Positions 53,022 to 61,354 of a DNA stretch of 64,000 nucleotides are shown piece by piece. Location: NCBI GenBank assembly GCA_947259215.1, contig CAMYLJ010000005.1:133482-197481 (forward strand). The letters are read 5' to 3'. Source of the DNA: an uncultured delta proteobacterium (GTDB lineage Bacteria; Myxococcota_A; UBA9160; JAFDET01). Each line of letters starts with the position of its first letter. The first letter of the stretch is position 1. The position numbers and the translations under genes are program-made. The notes below the pieces were generated by a model that saw only the letters and a program-made list of their open reading frames with translations, was not told the origin of the DNA and searched no databases.

Positions 53022-53581
53022 CAGTCCTCCCGGTCGGCGATGGTCTCGTACCAGTCGAACCCGCTGCGCCGCTCCCAGCCGGGCATGGACGAGCCCTTCT
53101 GCATGCGCTCCAGCATCTTCGGGGTGAGCTGCTGGTTCTTCGCCATGGCGCCGAAGACGCTGCCGGCGTTCATGTGGTCGAAGAAGTCGCGTTGCCAGCA
53201 CCACTGGAAGTCGCCGGCGTAGCGGAACCAGGAGCCGCCAGTCCCGGCGATCTCGTAGGGCCGGCCCTCCGGATCCTTCACGGGCGCGAGCTGGCGCCAG
53301 ATCCCGAGCACCTCGCCCTTGCGCTCGTCGACGAGGGTGCGCACGTACGGGTAGCCCCATTGCTCCAGGCCCTCCATCTCCGTGCCGAACACCCAGTCGT
53401 GGATCTGCTGGCGCCCGCGCGCCACGAACTCCCAGCCGGGCCCGTTGTTCCAGCTGTAGAGCGCGTCTTCGCTGTAGAACGCGGACATCTTGGACCAGTC
53501 GCCGCTCCGGCCCGCCTCGTCGTTGGCGGCCAGGAAGCGCTGGATCATCTCCTCGAGCTCGTCGCGGGGGAAGGCGGGCAC
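53021..53581 (-). CDS. SnoaL/NTF2-fold protein, coupled to a P450
   Basis: A 186-residue SnoaL-like protein with FPRDELEEMIQRFLAANDEAGRSGDW at the start and FYSEDALYSWNNGPGWEFVARGRQQI next; the C-terminal 60 residues (KNQQLTPKMLERMQKGSSMPGW) extend beyond the usual fold. Aromatic residues are unusually dense in the pocket region (WFRYAGDFQWCWQRDFF). The stop and the P450 start overlap. Upstream is a palindromic repeat, and the CYP51 fusion lies further upstream on the same strand. Confidence 0.8.
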   Translation of the reverse strand: MPAFPRDELEEMIQRFLAANDEAGRSGDWSKMSAFYSEDALYSWNNGPGWEFVARGRQQIHDWVFGTEMEGLEQWGYPYVRTLVDERKGEVLGIWRQLAPVKDPEGRPYEIAGTGGSWFRYAGDFQWCWQRDFFDHMNAGSVFGAMAKNQQLTPKMLERMQKGSSMPGWERRSGFDWYETIADRED

Positions 53582-53603
53582 GTCGGATCTCCTTGGTTTC
53601 TAA

Positions 53604-53665
53604 AGGCGGGGACGGTCCTTAGAAACGGTTCCCTCGGGAACCGTTTCTAAGGACCGTCCCCGCCT
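53604..53665. repeat. Long palindromic repeat (REP-like), copy 2
   Basis: Two perfect 30-base arms (53604-53633 and 53636-53665) around TC. It shares GGGGACGGTCC and TTAGAAAC with the other two copies but its outer arms differ. It supplies the last codons (Gly-Gly-Asp-Gly-Pro) and stop of the CYP51 fusion on the minus strand and lies 23 bases upstream of the SnoaL gene start. Confidence 0.8.
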
Positions 53666-55305
53666 GAAGTTACGATCAGCTGGATGGCTCGGGTGGGGCA
53701 GTGGTCGACCGCCGCCTGCACGGCTGCGCGGCGGTCGGGCGGGGGGCGCTCGTCGAGGACGCGCACCTTCAGGCTCTCGCGGTCCAATTCGAAGACGTCC
53801 GGAGCTTCGTTGACGCACACACCGTGGCCCTGGCACAGGTCGAGGTCCACGCGGATCCGGCAAGGCCGGGCGGATTCACCGGCTGCCGATGCATCCCTCT
53901 GCGGAGCTGCCAAAGGCGCCGTCGTCGCGCGGCGCCGATAGCGCACGCGGCAGGGCTGGCGCAGCTGGACCACCATCTTCGAGTGGTCGTTGCGGTAGCT
54001 CTCCGCCGGCTGGGCCAGCTCGAAGGAGTAGTGGCGCAGCAGGTGGCTGAAGATGGTCTTCAGCTGGATCATCGCGAAGGCCGCGCCGACGCAGCGGTGT
54101 CGACCCGCGCCGAAGGGGATCCAGGCGAAGACCTGACGGTCGTCGCCGCGCTCCTCGGCGTAGCGATCCGGGTCGTAGCGGTCGGGGTCCGGGAAGCACT
54201 CGGGCATGAGGTTCGAGACGGCGGGAGAGGCCGCGACGAGCTTTCCGGCGGGCACGGTCCAGCCCTTGTAGTGGAAGTCGAACATCACCTTGCGCATCAG
54301 CAGGATGAGCGGCGGGTGGAGGCGCAGCGCCTCCTTGATACCAGCCTCGAGCTGCGGGATCTCCCGCAAGGCCTGGTAGCTGACGTCGCGTCCGTCGGCG
54401 TAGAGCGCGTCCAGCTCTTCCACGACACGGCCCAGGTACTGCGGGTGGCGCAGCAGCTCGATCAGGGTCCAGGCCGCGGTGCCCGAGGTGGTGTGATGGC
54501 CGGCGAACATCATCGAGATGAACATGCCGGTGATCTCGTCGATGCTGTAGCGCGGCCGGCCCTGCTCGTCGCGCAACGTCAGCAGCACGTCGAAGAGCTC
54601 GCGCTCTTCGCCCGCGACGCCCTGGCGGCGCTCGAAGACGCCCTCCAGGAGCTCCACCATGCGCCGTCGCGCGCGGTCGCGGCGCCGGAAGGCCGGGATC
54701 GGGAGGTCCGGGTTCACGTAGGCCAGGGCGTCGGTGCCCTTCTCCAGCTCGTAGAAGACGCGGTAGTACTCGGGGGTGAGCTCCTCGCGGAAGCCCTTGC
54801 CGATCAGGCACGCGCTCGAGGTATAGATGGTGAGTTCGGCGAAGAAGTCGAGCAGGTCCATCTCGCCCTCGGACCCGAGGGTCCGGAGCATGCGCTCGGT
54901 CTCGGCCACGATGGTCTCGGCGTGGCCGCGCATGAACTGGTCCCGCAGGGACTGGTTGCGCATCGCCTGGCGCCGCTGCTCCGGGGTGGCGTCGAACACC
55001 ACACCCTTGCCGAAGATGGGCGTCATGAAGGGGTAGGCCGCGGCCTGGTCGAGCTGCTCGTCGCTGCCGCGGAAGAAGGCCTCCTGGGCCTCCTCGCCGC
55101 TGAAGAGCACGACCCGATTGCCGGCGAAGTCGAGCTCCGCGATCTCGCCGCACTCGCGGCGCGCCCGCCAGAAGAGCTCGATGGGCGCGCGGCGCAGCTG
55201 GAGCAGGTGGCCCAGCAAGGGCAGCCGCCCCGACAGGAGCGGGGGCGGCGCGCCGCCCGGGTGCGTCAGCGCGTCCGCGCCGACGGCCTCGCTCGCGCTG
55301 GTCAC
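53647..55305 (-). CDS. cyp51: CYP51-type sterol 14-alpha-demethylase fused to a 3Fe-4S ferredoxin
   Basis: A 552-residue fusion. Residues 1-457 are a CYP51: the B-helix signature YPFMTPIFGKGVVFDATPE (91-109), the I-helix FAGHHTTSGTAAWT (267-280), ExxR E325-R328 and heme loop WIPFGAGRHRCVG with C405. The wording follows mycobacterial CYP51 closely through the whole domain. A linker (about 458-482) joins a ferredoxin with CxxHxxC (C491, H494, C497) and CP (C536), the pattern of a [3Fe-4S] cluster. The same architecture is known from Methylococcus CYP51. It should remove the 14-alpha-methyl group of a sterol with its own electron carrier; a reductase is not nearby. The last residues come from the palindromic repeat. 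Confidence 0.93.
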   Translation of the reverse strand: MTSASEAVGADALTHPGGAPPPLLSGRLPLLGHLLQLRRAPIELFWRARRECGEIAELDFAGNRVVLFSGEEAQEAFFRGSDEQLDQAAAYPFMTPIFGKGVVFDATPEQRRQAMRNQSLRDQFMRGHAETIVAETERMLRTLGSEGEMDLLDFFAELTIYTSSACLIGKGFREELTPEYYRVFYELEKGTDALAYVNPDLPIPAFRRRDRARRRMVELLEGVFERRQGVAGEERELFDVLLTLRDEQGRPRYSIDEITGMFISMMFAGHHTTSGTAAWTLIELLRHPQYLGRVVEELDALYADGRDVSYQALREIPQLEAGIKEALRLHPPLILLMRKVMFDFHYKGWTVPAGKLVAASPAVSNLMPECFPDPDRYDPDRYAEERGDDRQVFAWIPFGAGRHRCVGAAFAMIQLKTIFSHLLRHYSFELAQPAESYRNDHSKMVVQLRQPCRVRYRRRATTAPLAAPQRDASAAGESARPCRIRVDLDLCQGHGVCVNEAPDVFELDRESLKVRVLDERPPPDRRAAVQAAVDHCPTRAIQLIVTSGGDGP

Positions 55306-55318
55306 CTCGAAGCCTCCC

Positions 55319-56791
55319 TCACGAGCCGGCCGGGACGGCGATCACCTTGGTCTCCAGGTACTCCTCGAAGCCCTGGAGCCCGTTCTCGCGTCCGAGCCCG
55401 CTCTGCTTGTAGCCGCCGAACGGCGTGTCCGGGTGGAACCACTGGGCGCCGTTCACCGACAGGGTGCCGGTGCGGATGCGTCGCGCCACCGCGAGCCCGC
55501 GCTCCAGGCTGGCGCTGGTCACCGAGCCCGAGAGCCCGTAGGCCGAGCGGTTGGCGATCCGCACCGCGTCGTCGTCGTCCTCGTAGGGGATGACGCAGAG
55601 CACCGGGCCGAAGATCTCCTCCTGGGCGATGGTGGCGTCCGGGTCCACGTCCACGAAGAGCGTCGGCTCCACGTAGAAGCCCTTCGGCAGGTGATCCGGC
55701 GCGCCGCCGCCGACCAGCAGCTGGGCGCCTTCGTCGCGGCCGCGCTCGATGTACGCCAGCACGCGCTCCTGCTGGCGCCGGCTGATCTGCGGACCCTGGA
55801 GATTCTTCGGGTCCGTGGGGTCGCCGTAGTTCCAGCTCTCGAAGGCAGCCTTCAGGATCGCCACGCCTTCGTCGTAGCGGGAGCGCGGCAGCAGCAGCCG
55901 TGTCGTGATGGCGCAGCCCTGGCCGCCGTGCACGCAGGTCATGGCCCCGCCGGCGACGCTCCGGATGTCCGCGTCGTCGAGGATCACGTTGGCCGACTTG
56001 CCCCCCAGCTCGAGAAAGATCTTCTTCACCGTGGCCGCCGCGCACTCCATGATGCGGCGGCCGGTGGCCGTCGATCCGGTGAAGGTCACCAGGTCGATGC
56101 GGGAGTCGCTCGACAGGATCTCGCCGACCAGGTGGTCGGACGAGGCCACGATGTTGAGCACCCCGGGCGGGATGTCGGTGCGCTCGGCCACCACCTTGCC
56201 GATGTGGGTCGCCGACCAGGGCGTGTCGGGCGCCGGCTTGAGCACCACCGTGCAGCCGGAGGCCAGGGCAGGGGCGATCTTCGCCAGGTTCAGGTAGACG
56301 GGCACGTTCCAGGGTGTGATGGCGCCCACCACGCCCGCCGGCTCGCGGCGCAGGATGCGGCCCTGGGGCGTGCCCATGAAGGGGACGTCGGGCATGCGCT
56401 GCTCGAAGGCGTAGCTTCCGGCCAGCTCGGTCCAGTAGGGGAGCATTCCGAGCGGGTCGTCCAGGTGCATCCACGGGGTCAGGGTCACCGGCGCGCCGGC
56501 CTCGTGGACCAGGATCGAGCGCAGCTGCTCCTTCTCCTCGACGAGACCCTCGTGGAGCTGGCGCAGGCAGCGCTCGCGCAGCGCCGCGTCCTCGGACCAG
56601 CCTGTCTCGTCGAAGGCGCGCCGCGCGGCGACGAGCGCCGCCTCCATGTCGTCCTTGGTGCCGTCGGCGGTGGTGCCGAGGACTTCTTCCGTCGAGGGGC
56701 TCAGGTTGTCGAAGCGGCCGCGGTTGCTGGCCTCGACGAGCTGGCCGTCGATCAGGTTGCGGGTCTCGGGACTCAGGGGAACGAGCGCCAT
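55319..56791 (-). CDS. Aldehyde dehydrogenase (NAD(P)-dependent)
   Basis: A 490-residue ALDH with the full catalytic set: N162 (TPWNVP), E261 (LELGGKSANV) and the nucleophile C293 (GQGCAITTR). Cofactor block TFTGSTATGRRIM at 237-249. It oxidises an aldehyde to the acid; between the CYP51 fusion and other P450 genes it could process aldehydes made by P450 oxidation. It lies 13 bases upstream of CYP51 and 16 downstream of the SDR on the same strand, so they form one operon. Confidence 0.94.
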   Translation of the reverse strand: MALVPLSPETRNLIDGQLVEASNRGRFDNLSPSTEEVLGTTADGTKDDMEAALVAARRAFDETGWSEDAALRERCLRQLHEGLVEEKEQLRSILVHEAGAPVTLTPWMHLDDPLGMLPYWTELAGSYAFEQRMPDVPFMGTPQGRILRREPAGVVGAITPWNVPVYLNLAKIAPALASGCTVVLKPAPDTPWSATHIGKVVAERTDIPPGVLNIVASSDHLVGEILSSDSRIDLVTFTGSTATGRRIMECAAATVKKIFLELGGKSANVILDDADIRSVAGGAMTCVHGGQGCAITTRLLLPRSRYDEGVAILKAAFESWNYGDPTDPKNLQGPQISRRQQERVLAYIERGRDEGAQLLVGGGAPDHLPKGFYVEPTLFVDVDPDATIAQEEIFGPVLCVIPYEDDDDAVRIANRSAYGLSGSVTSASLERGLAVARRIRTGTLSVNGAQWFHPDTPFGGYKQSGLGRENGLQGFEEYLETKVIAVPAGS

Positions 56792-56807
56792 GGGGCCTCC
56801 TCGCGGG

Positions 56808-57581
56808 TCATCCGCCGAACTCCTTCTTGCGTCCGCCGGGCTGCACCTCGATCACGCTGGTGTACGACTCTTCCACCGGCACGCCGACCGCGCGCACCAC
56901 GGCACGGGCCACGCTCTCGGCGGGCATCCAGTGCAGGTGCCGCATGACGCCCCAGTACCTCCAGCTCTCGAGGATCGTGTGCAGCTTGTCCTGGGGCATG
57001 CGGTTGCCGAACTCGCTGGCGGTGGGCCCGACGCGGATCAGGATCGAGCGCACGCCGGTGCCCTCGGTCTCCATCTCGACGACCCGGGCGAATACCTCGA
57101 GCCCCGCCTTGGCGGCGCCGTACGCGCTCTGCCAGGGGCGCGGATTCGCAGCGCTGTCGGAGCCGATGAAGACCACGTCGCCCACCCGCCGCTCGACCAT
57201 GTGAGGGAGCAGGCGCCGGGTCATGTACATGGCGCCGAGCAGGTTCACCTCGAGGTCGCTCTTCAGCTCCTCGTCGGTGGCCTGGGCGACGAGCGCCGAG
57301 AGGTTCTGTCCGGCGTTGTTCACCAGCACGTCCACCGCGCCGAGCTCTGCGCGCGCGGCGGCACAGAAGGCGTCGGCGGAGTCGGAATCGGTCACGTCCA
57401 GGCGATGGGAGAAGACCTTTCCCCCGGCCGCCTCCACCTCCTTGGCGACGTCCTCCAGCCGCTCGACGCGGCGCGCGCCGATCGCCACGCGCCAGCCGAG
57501 GGCCCCGAAGGCCTGTGCGATCGCGGCTCCGATGCCCGAGGAGGCGCCGGTGACTACGACCGTGCGCGGAGCGTCGGCCAC
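56808..57581 (-). CDS. Short-chain dehydrogenase/reductase
   Basis: A 257-residue classical SDR: TGASSGIG (11-18), NNAG near 90, the catalytic serine in GSDSAAN and YGAAKAG (Tyr near 154, Lys near 158). It ends in VQPGGRKKEFGG. Substrate unknown, but its place in the P450/ALDH operon suggests an alcohol or ketone intermediate. GTG start 4 bases after the P450 stop. Confidence 0.92.
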   Translation of the reverse strand: MADAPRTVVVTGASSGIGAAIAQAFGALGWRVAIGARRVERLEDVAKEVEAAGGKVFSHRLDVTDSDSADAFCAAARAELGAVDVLVNNAGQNLSALVAQATDEELKSDLEVNLLGAMYMTRRLLPHMVERRVGDVVFIGSDSAANPRPWQSAYGAAKAGLEVFARVVEMETEGTGVRSILIRVGPTASEFGNRMPQDKLHTILESWRYWGVMRHLHWMPAESVARAVVRAVGVPVEESYTSVIEVQPGGRKKEFGG

Positions 57582-57585
57582 GGCG

Positions 57586-58773
57586 TCAGACCTTCACCGG
57601 CAGGGCGGCGAAGCCGCGCACGTTGATGGAGTGGACTCGCTCGGCACCCTCGGGCTCGATCTCGTAGCCCGCGAAGCGGCGCCACCACTCCTCCAGCGCC
57701 ACCCGCCCCTCGAGCCGTGCCAGGGCCGCGCCCATGCAGAAGTGGGTGCCGCGGCCGAAGGACAGCATCTCGCTGGTGTCGCGGCGGATGTCGTAGGCGT
57801 CCGGCCGCTCGAAGACCGATTCGTCGCGGTTGCCGGAGCCGATCAGCAGCAGGACGAACGCGCCGGCCGGCACCGTCGTGCCGTGCCACTGCGTGTCGCG
57901 GGTGAGGAGCCGCGCCAGGATCTGGGTGGAGTTGTCGTAGCGGAGGGTCTCCTCCACCCAGCCCGGGATGAGGCCCGGATCCTCGCGCACCAGCGCGCGC
58001 TGCTCCGGGTTCCGCCACAGCCAGTAGAGCGCGTTGGCCAGGAGCTTGGTGGTGGTCTCGTTTCCCGCCACGATCATCAGGTTGCAGAAGGCGAGGATCT
58101 CGTCGTCGCCGAGGCGGTCGCCGTCGATCTCCGCGTCGAGCAGGGCCGACAGCAGGTCCTCGCCAGGGCGCGCGCGGCGCTCGCCCAGGAGCTGCTTGAA
58201 GTAGCCGCGGATCTTCCCGAAGGCCTCGACGCCCGCCTGCGGCACGTCCCGCATGCCTTCCTCGCGGTGGACCAGCAGGTCCGCCCAGGTGCGCAGCATG
58301 GCGCGGTCGGCCTCCGGTACGCCCAGCATCTCGCTGATCACGTCCATCGGGAGCTTGCCGGCGAACTCCGTCACGACGTCGAAGCCGCCGGACCCGACCT
58401 GGGCGTCCAGGTAGCGCACTGCGAGCTCGCGGATGCGGGGCTCCATGGCGGCCACCCGCCGCGGCGTGAAGCCGCGGGCCACGAGGCCGCGCATGCGCGT
58501 GTGTCGCGGCGGATCCAGGGCCAGGAAGGACATACCGAGCTGCGCCCCCGGCCCGCGGGCCGCCGGGTCGAGCGAGACCCCCTCGATGTTCGACAGGGTC
58601 GCGGTGTCCTTGAAGCCGTGCAGCACGTCGGCGTGCCGGGAGAGTGCCCAGAAGTCGAGCTCCGGGTTGTGGTAGATCGGCGCCTCGGCCCGCAGCCGCG
58701 TGTAGATGGGGTAGGGGTCTTCGTGGAACGCGTAGGCGTAGGGATCGAGCACGACGGGGGTCGCTTCCGACAC
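57586..58773 (-). CDS. Cytochrome P450 (bacterial soluble type)
   Basis: A 395-residue P450 with AGNET (236-240), ExxR E275-R278 and heme loop LSFGRGTHFCMG with C346. It is related to the P450 at 51822 (DPYPIYTRLRAEAPIYHNPELDF; LPMDVISEMLG) but diverged. GTG 58773 is preferred over GTG 58782 because AGGGTGG then sits at a suitable distance. It heads the minus operon P450-SDR-ALDH-CYP51 and is divergent from the dehydrogenase at 58853. Confidence 0.92.
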   Translation of the reverse strand: MSEATPVVLDPYAYAFHEDPYPIYTRLRAEAPIYHNPELDFWALSRHADVLHGFKDTATLSNIEGVSLDPAARGPGAQLGMSFLALDPPRHTRMRGLVARGFTPRRVAAMEPRIRELAVRYLDAQVGSGGFDVVTEFAGKLPMDVISEMLGVPEADRAMLRTWADLLVHREEGMRDVPQAGVEAFGKIRGYFKQLLGERRARPGEDLLSALLDAEIDGDRLGDDEILAFCNLMIVAGNETTTKLLANALYWLWRNPEQRALVREDPGLIPGWVEETLRYDNSTQILARLLTRDTQWHGTTVPAGAFVLLLIGSGNRDESVFERPDAYDIRRDTSEMLSFGRGTHFCMGAALARLEGRVALEEWWRRFAGYEIEPEGAERVHSINVRGFAALPVKV

Positions 58774-58790
58774 GCTGGCCACCCTATCGG

Positions 58791-58816
58791 ATTTACCATT
58801 CGCGTGCAATGTAAAT
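58791..58816. promoter_or_regulatory. Putative operator, site E (ATTTAC-N14-GTAAAT)
   Basis: ATTTACCATT and the mirrored AATGTAAAT form a palindrome with one extra base on the left, in the AT-richest spot of the 79-base divergent interval between the P450 operon and the dehydrogenase/TetR operon. It differs from sites A to D. The TetR gene at 59713 in one of the two operons is the natural candidate to bind it. Confidence 0.5.
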
Positions 58817-58852
58817 TGTGATAGCCTCCGGGGCGTCGACAGGAGGTGCCAG

Positions 58853-59716
58853 GTGGCCATCCGCGCGGGCTTCATCGGGCTCGGAAACCAGGGCAAGCCC
58901 ATCGCTGCCCATCTCGCCCCGGCGGGCCTCGAGACGACCGTCTTCGACATCGCCCGGGAGCCGGTGCAGGAGCTCGTGGCCGGCGGCGCCAAGGCGGCGG
59001 CGTCCCCGCGCGAGCTGGCCGCGCGCGCCGACGTGATCGGGATCTGCGTGCCCGAGGACGACCACGTGCGCGCCGTCCTGCGTGGCGAGGACGGCGTGCT
59101 GGCCGGGGCCGCGCCCGGAACGGTGATCGCCATCCACAGCACGATCCTCCCGGCGACGGCGATCGAGCTGGCGGAGGAGGCGGTGGCCGCCGGGGTGGCG
59201 GTGCTCGACGCCTGCGTGACCGGCGGTGCGGCGCGCGCGGCGCAGAAGCAGCTCACCTACCTGGTGGGCGGCGACGCCGCGGCGCTGGAGAAGGCGCGCC
59301 CGTTCCTCGAGTGCAGCGCGGAGAAGATCATCCACGCCGGTGAGCTCGGAAACGGCGCCAAGCTGAAGCTCTGCATCAACCTGATCACCTACATCCAGTG
59401 GGCAGCGGCCTACGAATCGTTCTCGCTGGCCAAGGCCGTGGGCCTGCCCCAGAAGGTGCTGGAGGAGGCTGGGCAGGCCAACGGGCAGCTCACCCCGCTC
59501 ATGCTCGCCTTCCTGGCGACGCACAAGATGCCCGAGGAAGCGCGCACGAGTGAGGGCCTCCAGTCCCTGCTGCGCGGCTTCATGAACGTGGCGGAGAAGG
59601 ACCTGGCCTGGGCGCTCCAGCTCGCGCGCCAGTCCGGCGTGACGCTTCCGGTGGGCGGGCTGGTGTCCCAGCTGATGGCGCGCCTCTACGGGGTGGAGGA
59701 CGCGGGGCGCCGATGA
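58853..59716 (+). CDS. Beta-hydroxyacid dehydrogenase (3-hydroxyisobutyrate dehydrogenase-like)
   Basis: A 287-residue NAD(P)-dependent dehydrogenase: cofactor motif FIGLGNQGKPIAAHL (7-21), the substrate block DACVTGGAARAAQ (near 122-134) and the catalytic lysine segment LGNGAKLKLCIN. Related to 3-hydroxyisobutyrate and tartronate semialdehyde reductases. AGGAGGTGCCAG precedes the GTG. Its stop overlaps the start of the TetR gene. Confidence 0.9.
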   Translation: MAIRAGFIGLGNQGKPIAAHLAPAGLETTVFDIAREPVQELVAGGAKAAASPRELAARADVIGICVPEDDHVRAVLRGEDGVLAGAAPGTVIAIHSTILPATAIELAEEAVAAGVAVLDACVTGGAARAAQKQLTYLVGGDAAALEKARPFLECSAEKIIHAGELGNGAKLKLCINLITYIQWAAAYESFSLAKAVGLPQKVLEEAGQANGQLTPLMLAFLATHKMPEEARTSEGLQSLLRGFMNVAEKDLAWALQLARQSGVTLPVGGLVSQLMARLYGVEDAGRR

Positions 59717-60351
59717 GCGATCGCGCGCGCCTCGCTCCCGCGTCCCGCGAGCGGCGCTCCCACGCGGAGCGGACCGCGGAGACCCGGGCGCGCATCATGG
59801 ACGCCGTGGTGGAGAGCATCGCGGAGGTGGGGTTCCAGCGGACCACCGCCACCGAGATCGCGCGCCGTGCCGGGGTGACCTGGGGCGCGGTGCAGCACCA
59901 CTTCGGCGGCAAGGACGGCATCCTGCTCGCGGTGCTGGAGGATTCGTTCGCGCACTTCGCCGAGCGGCTGGCCGACATCCCCACGGAGGACACGCCCCTC
60001 GAGAAGCGCGTGGGGCTCTTCCTGGACCGGGCCTGGGAGCACTTCGGCAGCCCGCGCTACCGCTCCACCTTCGAGATCCTGCTGAACGATGCCGGGCCGT
60101 CGGGGCCGGATCCGGAGCTGCCGTGGCAGACGGAGATGTTCACGGCCTGGAATCGCATCTGGACCGCACTCTTCGGCGACGCGGGCCTGCCCCGGCGGCG
60201 CGTCGTCACGCTCCAGCACTACACGGTCGCCGTCCTGTCGGGTCTGGCCTCCATGAAGATGCTGGAGGGCCCGACGGCGCGTATCCGGCAGGCCGAGCTC
60301 GACCTGCTGAAGGACACCCTGGTCCGGGAGCTCTTCCGCACGGGAAACTAA
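59713..60351 (+). CDS. TetR-family transcriptional regulator
   Basis: A 212-residue TetR protein: HTH in TATEIARRAGVTWGAVQHHFGGKDGIL (about residues 39-65), then a ligand-binding domain with WEHFGSPRYRSTFEILLND. It is translationally coupled to the dehydrogenase and lies one gene away from the divergent site E, so autoregulation with the P450 operon is likely. The stop TAA is part of palindromic repeat copy 3. Confidence 0.92.
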   Translation: MSDRARLAPASRERRSHAERTAETRARIMDAVVESIAEVGFQRTTATEIARRAGVTWGAVQHHFGGKDGILLAVLEDSFAHFAERLADIPTEDTPLEKRVGLFLDRAWEHFGSPRYRSTFEILLNDAGPSGPDPELPWQTEMFTAWNRIWTALFGDAGLPRRRVVTLQHYTVAVLSGLASMKMLEGPTARIRQAELDLLKDTLVRELFRTGN

Positions 60352-60415
60352 GAAACGGGGACGGTCCTAAGAAACTGCTGCAGTTTCTTAGGACCGTCCC
60401 CGTTTCTTAGTTTCC
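60343..60415. repeat. Long palindromic repeat (REP-like), copy 3
   Basis: Two perfect 36-base arms (60343-60378 and 60380-60415) around a single T. The core is identical to copy 1 over CTAAGAAACGGGGACGGTCC. It sits between convergent genes, holding the TetR stop codon on one side and ending 5 bases before the SDR stop on the other. It could act as a bidirectional terminator. Confidence 0.8.
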
Positions 60416-60420
60416 GTTCC

Positions 60421-61302
60421 TTAGGAGGAGGGATCGAACGGGCCCTTCCCGAGCTGCTCGCGGATGGGGACGAAGGGCGGTTGGAGCATGGCGCGCCGCT
60501 GCCAGTTGGCGCCGTCCACCACCAGCGTGTGCCCCGTGATGTAGGCCGCGTAGGGTGAGGCCAGGAAGGTGGCGGCCCAGCCGAGCTCGCGCCGGCGCCC
60601 CGTGCGGCCCGCGGGCGTGCTGCCCTCTTCGCGCTCGTGGTCGCCGCGGCCGGGGACGCCCTGGATGTTTCCGGTCTCGTCTTCGTGGGGGAAGAGGCCG
60701 GGCACCAGGCCATTCACGCGGATGCCGTAGGGCGCCCACTCGACGGCCAGGGTCTCGGTCAGGTTCTTTACGCCCGCCTTGGCGGCGGCCGAGTGGGCGA
60801 AGCCGGGACCGCCGGTCCAGGCATACGAGGCCCCCACGTTGAGGATGCAGCCCGGCGACCTCGCCGCGATGTGCCGTTGCGCGAACTCGCGCGAGCAGAA
60901 GAAGGTGCCGTTCAGCACGATGTCCACCACCGCGCGCCAGCCGTTCGGCGACAGGTCCTCGGCGGGAACCGGGAAGTTTCCCGCAGCGTTGTTGACGAGG
61001 GTCGCGGGCAGACCCAGCTCCGCCTGCACCGCGTCGAAGGCAGCGGTCACCGTCTCGGGCTTGCGGATGTCGCACTCGGCCGCGGCGGCGCGGCCGCCCG
61101 CTTCCTCGACGGCCGCCATGCCGGCGGCGCGGTGCTCGGGGTCGCGGCTCAGCACGCCCACTCCGGCGCCGAGGCGCGCGAACTCCACCGCGATGGCGCG
61201 GCCGAGGCCGGTGCCACCGCCGGTCACGATCACGGCCTGCCCCTCGAAGCTGTCCTTCGGCAGCGCCGATGCGCCCAGCTCCGGCGGTTCGGGAAGTCCC
61301 AT
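60421..61302 (-). CDS. 2,4-dienoyl-CoA reductase-type SDR
   Basis: A 293-residue SDR: TGGGTGLG (about 27-34), NNAAGNF (near 104-110) and SAAAKAGV. The usual catalytic tyrosine position is serine (SxxxK), as in the peroxisomal DECR2-type dienoyl-CoA reductases, which the NNAAGNFPVPAEDLSPNGWRAV stretch also recalls. It would reduce 2,4-dienoyl-CoA from unsaturated chains. The ATG at 61302 is a likely start; longer in-frame extensions overlap the divergent crotonase promoter. Confidence 0.88.
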   Translation of the reverse strand: MGLPEPPELGASALPKDSFEGQAVIVTGGGTGLGRAIAVEFARLGAGVGVLSRDPEHRAAGMAAVEEAGGRAAAAECDIRKPETVTAAFDAVQAELGLPATLVNNAAGNFPVPAEDLSPNGWRAVVDIVLNGTFFCSREFAQRHIAARSPGCILNVGASYAWTGGPGFAHSAAAKAGVKNLTETLAVEWAPYGIRVNGLVPGLFPHEDETGNIQGVPGRGDHEREEGSTPAGRTGRRRELGWAATFLASPYAAYITGHTLVVDGANWQRRAMLQPPFVPIREQLGKGPFDPSS

Positions 61303-61354
61303 CTCCGGCCTCCTCGGGGCGGGCATGATAGCCTGTGCCGGCGGAGGAGGAAGC

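Noticed and set aside
49670..60415. CRISPR array from the recurring palindromes
   Set aside because: Three copies kilobases apart with no spacers between and no cas genes; they are dispersed palindromes.
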